A DNA stretch of 64,000 nucleotides from CAVTQY01 sp963736975 (lineage in GTDB: Bacteria > Pseudomonadota > Alphaproteobacteria > Acetobacterales > Acetobacteraceae), in assembly GCA_963736975.1 (NCBI GenBank), contig CAVTQY010000001.1, positions 1,550,001 through 1,614,000 on the forward strand, given 5' to 3'. Numbering within the stretch: position 1 is the stretch's first letter; each line of letters begins with the position of its first letter. Shown piece after piece: positions 46,730-57,664 of this stretch. The notes beneath the pieces were generated by a model. The model did not search any database, had not been told where the DNA came from, and saw only the letters and a list, made by a program, of their open reading frames with translations. The translations under genes were made by a program, and so were the position numbers.

Positions 46730-49700
46730 ATGGATATCGGCCTGACGCTTCCACCACTCACGTTGGAAAGCCGGTTCGTCGATCTCGATGCGCCCGTCCT
46801 GCTGAGCGGCGTCCAGGCTCTGGTGCGGCTTCTGCTGGAACAGGCGCGTCTCGACCGGGCGGCCGGCCACCACACGGGCGGGCTGGTCTCCGGTTATCGC
46901 GGCTCACCGCTGGGCGGATTGGATCAGGAGCTGTGGCGGCGGCAGAAGCTGCTGGAGGGGCACGAAATCCGTTTCCAGCCCGGCGTGAACGAAGACATGG
47001 CCGCCACCATGCTGTGGGGCGCCCAGCAGATCGACGCCTTCCCCGGCAAGAAGGTCGAGGGCGTGTTCGGTATGTGGTACGGCAAGGGGCCGGGCGTCGA
47101 TCGCTCCGGCGACGCGCTGCGCTGCGCCAACATGCTCGGCACCTCGGCACTCGGCGGCGTGCTGGCGGTGGCCGGCGATGACCACGGCGCGCAGTCCTCC
47201 ACCTATCCGCACCAGACGGAGCAGTTGTTTCAGGGCTGGATGATCCCGGTCCTGAATCCCGCCTCGGCGCAGGACATCGTCGATTTCGGCTTGGCCGGCA
47301 TTGCGCTGTCGCGCTACTCCGGACTCTGGGCCGCCCTGAAGCTGACGGCGGAAACCGCCGAGCAGGCGGCCACGATCATCGTGCCGTCGGAGCGGGCGTT
47401 CGCCACGCCCGAGCGCCAGCCGCCCATCGATCATCCGATTGGTTACGACCCGTCCCTTTCCTTCCCGGCCGACCGGTTCACGCTGGAGCGGCGGGTGCTG
47501 ATGGAGCGGCTGCCCGCCGTCGCTGCCTGGGCCCGCGCCAACCGGCTCGACCGTCTGGTATTCGGCGGCGCCGAAGCACCGATCGGGCTGGTGACGGTCG
47601 GGCGCGCGCATATGGACACGATGCACGCGCTGCGGCGGCTCGGGCTGGAGGGGCACGGCCAGATTGCGCTCTACAAAGTCGGTCTGAGCTGGCCTCTGGA
47701 GACCGAAGGGCTCCGTGCCTTTGCCCGTGGAAAACGGGCGCTGCTGGTGATCGAGGAGAAGCGCAGCTTCGTCGAGGCGCAGATCCGCGATGCGCTCTAC
47801 AACCTGCCGGCCAATGAGCGGCCGGAGGTTGTCGGTAAGACCGATGCGGTGGGCGCACCGCTGCTGTCGCCGTTGCTGGAACTTTCACCCGAAGCGGTGG
47901 CAGGTGCGCTGGCGCGTTTCCTAACCGGCACCGGCCTGAACGTGCCGACGCCGCCCGAGTATCCGCATCCTGAACATCCAGGCGGTCTGCTGCGCCGCAT
48001 CCCCGCTTTCTGCGCCGGTTGCCCGCACGGCACCTCGACGCGCCTGCCGGACGGCAGTTTCGCTACCGCTGGCATCGGCTGCCACTTCATGGCGCTCGAT
48101 CATGGCGATGCGACACGCACCTTCACGCATATGGGCGGCGAGGGCGTCACCTGGGTCGGGCTGGCGCCCTTCACCGAAACCCCGCACGTCTTCGCCAATC
48201 TGGGCGACGGCACCTACACACATTCCGGAATTCTGGCGATCCGCCAGGCCGTCGCGGCAAAGGCGCGCATTACCTACAAGCTGCTGTACAATGATGCGGT
48301 CGCAATGACCGGCGGGCAGCCGGCCGAGGGTGGCTTCACAGTGCCCGAAATAGCCGCGCAGGTGTATGCCGAGGGTGTGCGCCGTATCGCGGTCGTGGCT
48401 GACGAGGCGGAGCGCCTGCCTTCCATAGCGGCATTGCCGGCCGGCACCACGCGCCATACGCGCGACGAACTGGATGCGGTGCAGCGCGATCTGCGCGCGT
48501 ATGATGGCGTGTCGGTGCTGATCTACGATCAGGTCTGCGCCACGGAAAAGCGCCGGCGGCGCAAGCGCGGCAAGTTGGCCGAGGCGACGCGCAGCGTGAT
48601 CATCAACCCGGAGGTCTGCGAGAACTGCGGCGATTGCTCCACACAGTCGAGCTGCATCGCAATCGAGCCGATTGAAACGAGCCTCGGGCGCAAGCGGCGG
48701 ATCAATCCGACTGCGTGCAACGTTGATCTGTCCTGTCTGAAAGGATTTTGCCCGAGCTTCGTGACGGTTGCCGGGCCGCCCCGGGCGTCGGATGCCGATC
48801 CGCACTGGGCCGAACGCGAGGCGGCGCTTGCCGCCGATCTGCGGGAACCGGTACTGCCCACGCGTATGCCGTGGCGCGGGCTGTTCGCCGGAATCGGCGG
48901 CGGCGGGATCGTAACATCGGGCGCGATCCTGGCGATGGCCGCGCATCTGGAAGGGCGGCAGGTCCGCACGCTCGATTTCACCGGCCTGGCGCAGAAGAAC
49001 GGCACCGTGGTGGCGCATGTTCAGATCGGTGACCCGGGCGATCTCGACGTGGTGCGCATCCCGCTGGGCGAGGCCAACGTGATGTTGGCGGCCGACCTTG
49101 CGGTGGGCGCCGGGCCGGATGTGCTGGAGCGGTGTTCGCCGCGCGCTGCCGTAATCGGCAATCTCGACCTGCTGGCGACGGCAGCGTTCAAATTCGATCC
49201 GCGGCTGGCCATCGATGCCGGCCTGCATCGGCGCACGATCGAACGGACCACCGACGCCGGGGCGAGCACCTATCTGCACGCGGTGCGCATCGCCGAGAAG
49301 CTGTTCGGCAATGCACAGGCGATGAACACGCTGCTGCTGGGTCTCGCATGGCAACGCGGCCTGATCCCGGTCGGCGAGGCGGCGATCCTGCGCGCCGTCG
49401 AGTTGAATGGGGCCGCGGTAACGGTGAACCGCCGCGCCTTTCTGTGGGGCAGGATCCTCGCGGTGCGGCCAGAACTTGCCGACGAAATCCTGATACATAC
49501 GTTGGAAGTTCCGCCCGAAGACTTGCAGGATTTGATCGCGGATCGCGCGGCGCGGCTGGTTGCGTATCAGGATGCCGCCTATGCGGTGCGCTACCGCGCG
49601 GCTCTAGCTCCGGTGCTCGCGCGGGAGCAGGAGCTGTTCGGCACGCCCGGACCGCTGTCGCGGGCCGCGGCTGAGGGGCTGTTCCGGGTGATGGCCTACA

Positions 49701-50153
49701 AGGACGAATACGAAGTGGCGCGGATGCACGCGGCGGCGCATTACGGCGAACGCCCGGTCTTCCACATGTCGCCGCCGCTGATCACCGGTATCGATCCGGC
49801 CACGGGACGGCGACGGAAACTCGCGATCCCCGGCTGGGCGGCGATGCCCCTGTTGCGCGCACTCCGTCACGGCAAGCGGCTGCGCGGGACTGCCCTCGAT
49901 CTGTTCGGCCGCCAGACAGAGCGGCGATGGGAACGCGCATTGCTCGAGCAGTACCGAGGGCGACCTCCGGCGCATCACTGATACGCTGCGGCGCGACAAT
50001 TTGGAAACCGCGATGGCGCTCGCCGAAATTCCCGACGTAATCCGCGGCTTTGGGCCGGTGAAGGAGGCAAACCGGGCGAAGGCAATGGCGCTGCGGAATG
50101 AGTTGCTGGAGGCGTTACAGCGGCCGCAAGCAGTGGCGGTGGCGGCCGAGTAA
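46730..50153 (+). pseudogene. fused indolepyruvate ferredoxin oxidoreductase, frameshifted near 3' end
   Basis: A fused IorAB-type enzyme that oxidatively decarboxylates aryl or branched 2-oxoacids to acyl-CoA. The main frame ends at 49981 after 1083 residues. It has an N-terminal TPP/2-oxoacid domain, a TPP-binding domain (CAGCPHGTSTRLP, GIGCHFMALD, MGGEGVTWVG), cysteine motifs CENCGDCSTQSSC and CNVDLSCLKGFC, and a C-terminal gamma-type domain. The usual family tail (IRGFGPVKEANRAKAMALRN) continues in the +1 frame to the TAA at 50153. Deleting one G at 49958-49960 restores a protein of about 1140 residues, the normal length. So the gene is one base out of frame only for its last ~65 codons. 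Confidence 0.9.
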
Positions 50154-50288
50154 TACCGACCGCCCCTCCCTCGCGGTTACGGGAGTCGCACATTCCGGAA
50201 TGACTTTGTGCGAGTCGTCAACTAAGCCTCAAAAGAGGATTTTCTCGGAGGCGGGGTATATGACAGAAGCGGCGGTCGGGTGCAGGTG
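50154..50288. other. gap between convergent genes
   Basis: The 135-base region contains a perfect 12-base palindrome, CATTCCGGAATG (50191-50202), flanked by CGCAC and GTGCG. It could be a weak terminator or protein site. No gene is seen. Confidence 0.3.
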
Positions 50289-51887
50289 TTACACCTTGCC
50301 GGGCGCCTTCAGCACCGGGCGCCAGCTTCTGCCGTCTTGCTCCAGCAGCCGGAAAGCAGTGTCAGGTCCGTCGTGGCCGGCGGCGTAGTTGGGGAAATGC
50401 GGCGCTGGGCCGGACGCCCAGGCATCCAGTACCGGTTGCACCACGCGCCAAGTCTCCTCCACCATATCGGCGCGGTTGAACAGCGTCTGGTCGCCGATCA
50501 TGACGTCGTAGATCAGTGTCTCGTAGCCGACATTGGGCTCGCGCTGAAACCAGTCCACGTATCTGAAATCCATCTGCACCGCGGCGAGGTCAACCACCGG
50601 GCCGGGACGTTTCACCTCGAACTGCAACGAGATTCCTTCATCGGGCTGAATGCGCAGGACCAGCCAGTTGGGCGGCAGCGCCGCGACATCGGTATCCTCG
50701 AACGGGGCCTGCGGGGCCGACTTGAACCGGATCGCGATTTCCGAATACCGGCCTGACATGCGTTTGCCGGTACGCAGATAGAACGGAACGCCTGCCCAGC
50801 GCCAATTGTCGATGGCAAGCCGCAAGGCGACAAAGGTTTCGGTATCGGAGGCAGGGTCCACGTTCGGCTCCTCGCGATACCCCGGCACCGGCTGATCGCC
50901 GAGCCGGCCCAGACTGTACTGGCCGCGCACCGCATCCTCGGGCCCGGCGCTGCGCATGGCATGGAACAGATCATCCTTGCGGCTGCGCACGGCAAGGGCA
51001 TCGAAGCTTGCAGGCGGTTCCATCGCCACCATCGCCAGAAGCTGGAATACATGGTTGGGCACCATGTCGCGCAGCGCCCCGGTCTGCTCGTAAAATCGCC
51101 CCCTTCCCTCCACACCCACGGTTTCGGCCACGGTGATCTGCACGTGATCGATACGGTCGCGGTTCCAGATCGGCTCGAATATCCCGTTTGCGAAGCGAAA
51201 GGACATAATGTTCTGGACGGTCTCTTTTCCCAGGAAATGATCGATCCGATAGATCTGTTCCTCCTCCAGCACACGACGGATCGCCTGGTTCAGCGCCCGC
51301 GCGGAGTCAAGGCTGTGCCCGAACGGCTTTTCAATCACGACGCGCCGCCAGTGCTCTGCCTCGCCGGGATGGGCCATGTCATGCGCAAGGTCCGCGCGGC
51401 CGAGTTGCTGGATCACCGGACTGAAGAACCGGTCAGCGACGGCGAGATAAAACAGCACGTTGCCCTGGGTCTGCCGCTCGCGGACAAGATCGTTCAGGTG
51501 CGCCTCCAATTTCTGATAAAGCGCGGGGTCATTGAGATTGCCTTGGAGATAGGACATCGCGCCGGTCAGGCGCTTCCATGCCGCGTCATCGACATGATCG
51601 ATGCGGCTTTCGCTGGTGGGGTTGCCGACGAAGCTGTCCAGCATATGCCTGAGACCGGCGGCCCAGCCCTCGGCGGTGTCTTGCGCGAGATCGACCCCAA
51701 CCAGCGCGAAATGTTCGGGGATCAGTCCCGTGGTCGAGAGGTTGTAGAGGGCCGGCACCAGCAAGCGCTTGGTCAGGTCGCCGTGCGCGCCGAAGATCAC
51801 CATGGCGCAGGGGCCAGGCGGCTTCGCCTGGCGGCGTGGCGGGGCATCGACGATGGCAGCGGCCCGGGGGGCGTTGTGGTCGCTCAT
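50289..51887 (-). CDS. zwf: glucose-6-phosphate 1-dehydrogenase
   Basis: A 532-residue enzyme oxidising glucose-6-phosphate to 6-phosphogluconolactone with NAD(P), the entry to the oxidative pentose phosphate and Entner-Doudoroff pathways. The coenzyme loop is FGAHGDLTKRLLVPAL and the active-site motif RIDHFLGKE lies near residue 213, with VIEKPFGHSL before it. An N-terminal 25-residue Ala/Pro-rich extension precedes the domain. No pgl or edd is adjacent. Confidence 0.96.
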   Translation of the reverse strand: MSDHNAPRAAAIVDAPPRRQAKPPGPCAMVIFGAHGDLTKRLLVPALYNLSTTGLIPEHFALVGVDLAQDTAEGWAAGLRHMLDSFVGNPTSESRIDHVDDAAWKRLTGAMSYLQGNLNDPALYQKLEAHLNDLVRERQTQGNVLFYLAVADRFFSPVIQQLGRADLAHDMAHPGEAEHWRRVVIEKPFGHSLDSARALNQAIRRVLEEEQIYRIDHFLGKETVQNIMSFRFANGIFEPIWNRDRIDHVQITVAETVGVEGRGRFYEQTGALRDMVPNHVFQLLAMVAMEPPASFDALAVRSRKDDLFHAMRSAGPEDAVRGQYSLGRLGDQPVPGYREEPNVDPASDTETFVALRLAIDNWRWAGVPFYLRTGKRMSGRYSEIAIRFKSAPQAPFEDTDVAALPPNWLVLRIQPDEGISLQFEVKRPGPVVDLAAVQMDFRYVDWFQREPNVGYETLIYDVMIGDQTLFNRADMVEETWRVVQPVLDAWASGPAPHFPNYAAGHDGPDTAFRLLEQDGRSWRPVLKAPGKV

Positions 51888-51968
51888 GCGAGACAGATTA
51901 CAACATCGGGTCCCGGAGCCAATCGCAGCGGCAGTAAAGAGTTTTCGGATCTCCGGGTGTCGCGGGGG

Positions 51969-52375
51969 TCAGGCGGTGCCGGTTTCGTTGGTCTCGGGCG
52001 GCGGCACGGTGTCGGTGACGGGATCATAGCGGTAGCCGAAGGCTTTGCGCCGCTCTTCCATCGTCATCTTGTCCCAGCGCTTGTCCGGGCACTGCCAGGC
52101 GGCGCGCGGGATGCGTGATCCAGGGACGGGGTTGGATTGGGGCGGGGCTGCTTTTTCCGTGACGGCGTTCGCCGGCGTTCCGGCTACCGCCTCCGCCCAG
52201 GCCGCGGGCAAGGTTTTCCGGGTGGCGCGCGCGTTGGCGTGCGTGCCTCCCGCGAGAGGGGGATCGCGTTGGAGCGGAGGCGGGTGGCGATGGCGTCCGG
52301 AACGTCCGGCGAGGCGGCGTGCCGGAAGGCGTCGGTGGCGGCGTTCTCGGCGATGAGGGCGCGGGCGACGGTCAT
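51969..52375 (-). pseudogene. possible small frameshifted gene of unknown function
   Basis: Two overlapping minus-strand frames may be parts of one gene. The upstream frame starts at ATG 52375 (MTVARALIAENAATDAFRH). The downstream frame, to 51969, ends in a charged, protein-like segment (KMTMEERRKAFGYRYDPVTD). They would join around 52220-52260 with a one-base shift. Both parts have plausible composition, but no family was recognised. The ribosome site before ATG 52375 is poorly spaced, so this is tentative. Confidence 0.3.
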
Positions 52376-52401
52376 GCCTCCCGCACCCACCGAAGCGCAG
52401 A

Positions 52402-53457
52402 TCAACCCACCCGCATCAAAGGAAAGGCGAGAACCTCGCCCTCGACCCGCAGCCCGACATCTCCCCCAGGCTGCGGCGTCAGATGGCCGGCGACACGCGC
52501 CGTCAGCTCGATCGGCTCCGCGTCGTCGCACAGCACCAGCGATACACTCGCATCGTGCCCATAGAACGTGACGTCGCGCACCCGCGCTCGCCGCCCGCAT
52601 GCCTCGCCCGGCGGCACGAGCAGAATTTGCTCCGGCCGCACCAACAGCTCCACCGGACCATCCGGGACGCCGGGAACCAGCCGCACGCGTCCCAACCGGC
52701 AGGTAGCAGCGCCGCCAGAAGCGACCCCCTTCAACACCATCGCCTCGCCCACGAACTGCGCCAGCTCGGCATCCACCGGCCGCCGGTACAGCGTCTCCGG
52801 CGCGGCCATCTGCACGAGCCGGCCTTGCCGCAGCACCGCGACCTCGTGCCCCATCGACAAAGCCTCGCCCTGGTCATGCGTTACCAGCAGCGCCGTTGCA
52901 CCGGCCGTCCTCAGCGCCCGCGCTACCGCCTCACGCGTTTCCACGCGCAAGGCCGCATCGAGCGAGGAAAACGGCTCATCCAACAGCACAAGCCGCGGCT
53001 GCGGCGCCAACGCTCGCGCCAGCGCCACACGCTGCTGCTCGCCGCCCGACAGCTCCTGCGGCCAACGTCGCGCATAGGCGGGCGGCAGTCCCACCAGCTC
53101 CAGCAAAGCGCCGGCCTTGCCGCCGCTGCGCCGTTCCTGCCGCGGCAGCCCGAACAGGATGTTCTCCGCCACCGAAAGATGCGGAAATAAGGCGCCTTCC
53201 TGCGCCACATAGCCGATCCGCCGCTGCTCCGGAGCCACCAGCACGTCGCGGCTCGACACAAGCTGGCCGTCGATCTCGATCCGGCCCGCGTCGGGACGCT
53301 CGAACCCGCACACCAGCCGCAGGAGTGTGGTCTTGCCGCTGCCCGAGGCTCCCAGGATCGCCACCAACCGGCTCGATCCCACGGCGAGATCGACCCCGCG
53401 CAGGACCGCATGGCCGTCGAACGACTTCTCCAGCCCGCCGACGCGGAGCTCCGTCAT
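52402..53457 (-). CDS. fbpC: Fe(3+)-type ABC transporter ATPase
   Basis: A 351-residue ATPase with Walker A GASGSGKTT (36-44), signature LSGGEQQRVALARAL, Walker B LLDEPFSSLD and a C-terminal TOBE-like domain of about 110 residues, as in FbpC. It energises the fused permease encoded 12 bases upstream. The gene order binding protein, permease, ATPase is that of classical ferric iron importers. Confidence 0.93.
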   Translation of the reverse strand: MTELRVGGLEKSFDGHAVLRGVDLAVGSSRLVAILGASGSGKTTLLRLVCGFERPDAGRIEIDGQLVSSRDVLVAPEQRRIGYVAQEGALFPHLSVAENILFGLPRQERRSGGKAGALLELVGLPPAYARRWPQELSGGEQQRVALARALAPQPRLVLLDEPFSSLDAALRVETREAVARALRTAGATALLVTHDQGEALSMGHEVAVLRQGRLVQMAAPETLYRRPVDAELAQFVGEAMVLKGVASGGAATCRLGRVRLVPGVPDGPVELLVRPEQILLVPPGEACGRRARVRDVTFYGHDASVSLVLCDDAEPIELTARVAGHLTPQPGGDVGLRVEGEVLAFPLMRVG

Positions 53458-53469
53458 ACCGAACCGTTC

Positions 53470-55056
53470 CTATCCCGCGACCAGCCCGGTATGGCCGACC
53501 AGTCGTGCCAACAGCCAGGCAGACACCAGCGACAACGCCGCCATCACCGCCGCATAGGGGGCGGCAGCCGCGAAGGCGAGGGTTGAGGTGTCGGCCCAGA
53601 CCTGGGTCGCGAGCGTCTCGGTGCCAATAGGCGCCAGCAACAATGTCGCCGTGAGTTCCGTCACCACGGAGACGAAAACCAGCGCCGCCGCGGCACCGAT
53701 CCCCGGTCCCGCCAGCGGCAGCACCACCCGCCGGGCCACGCCCAGCCATCCCAGCCCGAGCGAGCGTCCAGCCTCCTCCAGCACCCGCTGGGCCTGGGCC
53801 AGGGCGGCGCGCGCGCTGACCAGAGCGAGCGGCAGGAACAGCACCGCATAGGCGACGATCAGCAGCGCCGCGCTTTGATACAACGGCTCCACTGCTTGCA
53901 AGGTCAACGAAATCAGCGCCAGCGCAACGACGATCGCCGGTACGCCCTGGGTCAGATACGCCGCGCGATCGAGCAGGATCACCGTTCGGCCCTGATACCG
54001 GGCAGAGAGAAACGCCAGCGGCAGCGCCAGCAGGACCGTGAATGCCGCCCCGGCAAGACCAAGCCAGACCGAGGACAGCGTCGCATGGAACAGCCGCCCC
54101 GCCGACACCTCTGCCGGCGAGATCGCTGCCGCCCCGTGTTGGGTCAACCAATAGGCGATCATCCCGAGCGGCACGCCGACGGTCGCCGCGGCCAGCCCAC
54201 AGAGGCCCAGCAGAACCGGCAGCGTCAGCCAGCCGAGCGCATGCACGCTCGCGGCCCGGCGCGCGCCGCGGCCGATCCGGGCATAGGGCACGCGCCCCCG
54301 CACTTTCAGCTCCGCGAACAGGCAGATCAGGCAAAGCACCAACAGAACCATCGCCAACAGCGAGGCATCCGGCCCGTTGAACCCGGTGCGGTACTCGGCA
54401 TAGAGCTCGGTGGTGAAGGTGCGAAAACGCAGCAAAGCAAAGGCGCCGAACTCGCCCAGCATATGCAGCGCGACCAGCAGCATGCCGCCGAACAGCGCCG
54501 GCCGGAGCTGCGGCAGCACCACCCGCACGAAGCATCCCACGGGGGTTTCGCCAAGCGAGCGCGCCAACTCCTCGAGCGCCGGGTCCATCCCCCGCAGGGC
54601 GGCGGCCACCGGCAGATAGATCAGCGGGAAGTAAGAACAGCTCACCACCAGCAATGCGCCGGCAAAATCCTGCAGCGCCGGACTCAACGACACCCAGGCA
54701 TAGCTGCTGATGAACGGCGGAATGGCCAGCGGCACCACTGCCAGCGCACCCCACAATCGCCGCCCCGGCAACAGCGTCCGCTCGACGAGCCAGGCACAGG
54801 CGGTGCCGAGGACAGCCGAAACCAGCGTGGTCGCCACCGCCATGCCGATCGTGTTGACAAGCAGCTCGCCGACCAGCGGGCGCAGCAGCAGCTCGCGCGC
54901 AGTACCGAGTGAAACATGCGCCGCCTGCCAGACCGTGTAGGCCATCGGCACCAGTGCCAGCGCCGCAGCCAAGGCCGAGGCGCCGAGCAGGCCCGGCGGC
55001 AATCGCCGACGGACCGGCGCCCCGCCGATCGCGAAACCCGCCGCGCTGCCGGTCAA
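53470..55056 (-). CDS. fbpB: Fe(3+)-type ABC permease, two fused domains
   Basis: A 528-residue permease carrying two binding-protein-dependent transport domains in one chain, with about twelve helices and two EAA loops (EELARSLGETPVGCFVRVVLP and EEAGRSLGLGWLGVARRVVLP). This duplication is typical of FbpB/SfuB. The start appears to be TTG 55056, overlapping the binding-protein stop (TTGA), consistent with coupled translation. Confidence 0.92.
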   Translation of the reverse strand: MTGSAAGFAIGGAPVRRRLPPGLLGASALAAALALVPMAYTVWQAAHVSLGTARELLLRPLVGELLVNTIGMAVATTLVSAVLGTACAWLVERTLLPGRRLWGALAVVPLAIPPFISSYAWVSLSPALQDFAGALLVVSCSYFPLIYLPVAAALRGMDPALEELARSLGETPVGCFVRVVLPQLRPALFGGMLLVALHMLGEFGAFALLRFRTFTTELYAEYRTGFNGPDASLLAMVLLVLCLICLFAELKVRGRVPYARIGRGARRAASVHALGWLTLPVLLGLCGLAAATVGVPLGMIAYWLTQHGAAAISPAEVSAGRLFHATLSSVWLGLAGAAFTVLLALPLAFLSARYQGRTVILLDRAAYLTQGVPAIVVALALISLTLQAVEPLYQSAALLIVAYAVLFLPLALVSARAALAQAQRVLEEAGRSLGLGWLGVARRVVLPLAGPGIGAAAALVFVSVVTELTATLLLAPIGTETLATQVWADTSTLAFAAAAPYAAVMAALSLVSAWLLARLVGHTGLVAG

Positions 55057-56078
55057 AGCAGGCCGGCTTGCCGCAGCAATTGCGCCGATTGCTGATCATC
55101 GCCGAGCTGAGTCACGCTGATCGGCGGCGGCCGCAACGTATCGAACGGCTTGAGCACCGGATTGGCGGCAACACCCGGCGCCAGCGGGTATTCGAAATCG
55201 ATGTCGCTCTGCGCGACCATCTGTTGCACCGGCTGGTTGATCAGAAAGGCGAGGAAGCGCTGTGCCGCCTCGGGCTGCTTCGATGACTTCAGCACCGCGG
55301 CACCGGAGATGTTGATCAGCGCCCCGACATCACCATCAGCGAAGTGATGGATGCGGCTCCGCGTCTTGTCGGCACCCTGCTCCGCGCGCAACCGGTAGTA
55401 ATAGTAGTTGTTGATGATCCCGGTCGCGACCGCGCGGCGATCCACCGCGGCGACCACGCCCTCATCGTCATCGAAAACCTGTGCATTGCGCCGCAGGCCG
55501 GTCAGCCAGTCGAGCGCGGCCTGTTTCCCTTTAAGCGCAACCACGGCCTGAACCAATGGCAGGAAATCCGCGTCGCTCGGGGCAATCGCAACCTTCCCCT
55601 TCCATTGCGCTCCGGCCAGATCCATCAGGGATGCCGGCAACTGGCTCTCCTGGATCAGCGACGGGTTGTAGGCGAGCACGTTCTCGCGCGCGAGAACACC
55701 AATCCAGTCGCCATCGGCGGCGCTGTATTTCGCCGGTACCTGCGCGAGCGTCCCCGGATCCACCTTGGCGAGCAGACCCTTCTCGTCCAACAAAGTCAGC
55801 TCCGGCGAGTTCTCGGTGAAATAGACATCCGCCGGCGAGCGGGTGCCCTCTTCCGCGATCTGGTTGGCGATCTCCGGCGCCTCGCCCTTGTGCACACGGA
55901 CCTGAATCCCGGTCTGCTTGGTGAAAGCCTGGGTCACCATATCGACCAATTGCTGATGCTGCGCGCTGTAGAGAGTGAGCGTCGTCTCCGCCGCCGACGC
56001 CGTACCGGCGAGGGGCAGACCCAGGATCACAAGACGGGGGATCACAAGGCGGGCGATACGAACGAGCGGGGCGATCAT
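55053..56078 (-). CDS. fbpA: Fe(3+) ABC binding protein
   Basis: A 341-residue periplasmic binding protein with a signal peptide ending near ASAAE. The mature start TLTLYSAQHQQLVDMV is typical of FbpA/FutA. The tyrosine cluster NNYYYYRLRAEQG near residues 222-234 holds the iron-coordinating tyrosines. It binds ferric iron, possibly as a carbonate or citrate complex. No Fur box was evident by eye upstream. It is divergent from the MlrC-type gene. Confidence 0.93.
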   Translation of the reverse strand: MIAPLVRIARLVIPRLVILGLPLAGTASAAETTLTLYSAQHQQLVDMVTQAFTKQTGIQVRVHKGEAPEIANQIAEEGTRSPADVYFTENSPELTLLDEKGLLAKVDPGTLAQVPAKYSAADGDWIGVLARENVLAYNPSLIQESQLPASLMDLAGAQWKGKVAIAPSDADFLPLVQAVVALKGKQAALDWLTGLRRNAQVFDDDEGVVAAVDRRAVATGIINNYYYYRLRAEQGADKTRSRIHHFADGDVGALINISGAAVLKSSKQPEAAQRFLAFLINQPVQQMVAQSDIDFEYPLAPGVAANPVLKPFDTLRPPPISVTQLGDDQQSAQLLRQAGLL

Positions 56079-56167
56079 GCGGGTGGTCTCCGGCGTCTAT
56101 TTGCGACTTACTCGCATTTGCATCGTGACGGGTCAACCATAGACGCGCCGCGTGCTACACCGTCGCA

Positions 56168-57664
56168 ATGACCCTTCGCATCGCCGTCGGCGGCTTCCTG
56201 CACGAAAGCCATTCCTTCGCGCCGCGCCCGACCACCTGGGCCGATTTCGTCCAGCCCGGCGGCTTTCCGCGGCTGCAGGACGGTCCCGGCCTGATCGAGG
56301 CGCTGCGCGGCACCTCGGTTCCCATCGCCGGCGCGATCGGTGCGGGCGAGGCCGCCGGCGTCACCCTGGTCCCGCTCGCCTGGAGCATCGCCAGCCCCGC
56401 GGGCCCGATCGAGGACGAAGCGTTCGAGCGCATCGCCGCGTTGATCTGTGCGCGCCTGTCCCAGGCTCTCGACGAAGCACCGCTGGACGGCGTCTATCTC
56501 GACCTGCACGGCGCCGCTCTCGCGATCAGCTTTCCGGATGCCGAGGGGGAGTTGCTGCGCCGGGTCCGCGCCATTGTTGGCCCGACACCACTCACGATCA
56601 GCCTCGATCCACACGCTAATCTGACCAGGGCGATGGTGGAGCTTTCGGACGCCGCCGTTCCGTTCCGCACCTACCCGCATATCGACATGAAGGCTGCCGG
56701 CGCACAGGCAATGCATCTGCTGCTCGCGCGCATCGAACGCCGGCAGCCCTGGGCGCGAGCATTTCGCCAGCTCGATTTCTGGATCCCGCTGGGAAGCCAG
56801 TGTACCCTGATCGACCCCATGCGCGAAGTGATGGACGAGCGCGCCCGGCTGGCGAGCGAATCCGGGGTCGCCGAACTCGCCTGGTGTTTCGGGTTTCCCT
56901 ATGCCGATTTCGCCGATTGCGGCCCGGCCGTCGCGGCCTTCGCCAAGACCCAGGCTGCGGCGGATGCCGCGGCCAACTCCTTGGCCCGCGCCGTCGCCGG
57001 CCGCGAAAGCGCCTTCGTGCAGGACCATCTGCCTGCAGACGAGGCGGTCGCCGAGGCAAAGCGGCTCGCCGCTTCCGGCCGCCGTCCCGTCGTGCTCGCC
57101 GACACGCAGGACAATCCCGGCGGCGGAGGCCATGGCGACACCACCGGGCTGCTGGCCCAGCTGGTCCGCCAGCGTGCAACCCGCGCCGTGGTCTGCCTGA
57201 TCAACGACGAGACGAGCGCCGCGTCCTGTCACGCAGCCGGAGTGGGCGCCACCCTGTCGCTGTCGCTCGGCGGCAAGTCGGACGGCACGCCGTTCCCCTG
57301 CACCGCTCGCGTGCTGAAACTGACCGACGGCCGCTTCACGCTGACCGGCCCGATGGGAGCCGGCAATCCTGCCAATCTCGGCCCCACCGCGCTGGTCGAT
57401 ATCGACGGGGTCCAAGTGATCGTCGTCAGCCGGAAGATGCAGGCGCTGGATCAGGCGATCATCCGCCACGTGGGCATCGAGCCGGCCGAGTGCCCGATCC
57501 TGGCCCTGAAATCCTCCGTGCATTTCCGCGCGGATTTCGCCCCGATCGCGTCGGAGATCCTGGTTGCGGTCGCGCCTGGTCCGGTCGTCGCGGACCCGGC
57601 GACGCTCAATTTCCGCCACGTCCGGGCGGAGATCCGGCGACGGCCGCTTGTAGAGCGGCAATGA
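56168..57664 (+). CDS. M81-family metallopeptidase (MlrC-like)
   Basis: A 498-residue protein of the M81/MlrC family. Characteristic segments are VGGFLHESHSFAP at the N-terminus, GVYLDLHGAALA, LDPHANLT, RTYPHIDM and ADTQDNPGGGGHGDTT, which carry the putative zinc ligands; two domains follow the standard layout. MlrC finishes degradation of linearised microcystin, but most homologues lie in amino-acid or peptide uptake regions and probably cleave other small amides. Its stop overlaps the next gene's ATG (ATGA). Confidence 0.92.
   Translation: MTLRIAVGGFLHESHSFAPRPTTWADFVQPGGFPRLQDGPGLIEALRGTSVPIAGAIGAGEAAGVTLVPLAWSIASPAGPIEDEAFERIAALICARLSQALDEAPLDGVYLDLHGAALAISFPDAEGELLRRVRAIVGPTPLTISLDPHANLTRAMVELSDAAVPFRTYPHIDMKAAGAQAMHLLLARIERRQPWARAFRQLDFWIPLGSQCTLIDPMREVMDERARLASESGVAELAWCFGFPYADFADCGPAVAAFAKTQAAADAAANSLARAVAGRESAFVQDHLPADEAVAEAKRLAASGRRPVVLADTQDNPGGGGHGDTTGLLAQLVRQRATRAVVCLINDETSAASCHAAGVGATLSLSLGGKSDGTPFPCTARVLKLTDGRFTLTGPMGAGNPANLGPTALVDIDGVQVIVVSRKMQALDQAIIRHVGIEPAECPILALKSSVHFRADFAPIASEILVAVAPGPVVADPATLNFRHVRAEIRRRPLVERQ

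Noticed and set aside
47921..49498. 525-codon minus-strand frame opposite indolepyruvate oxidoreductase
   Set aside because: Antisense to a conserved enzyme; no motif seen.
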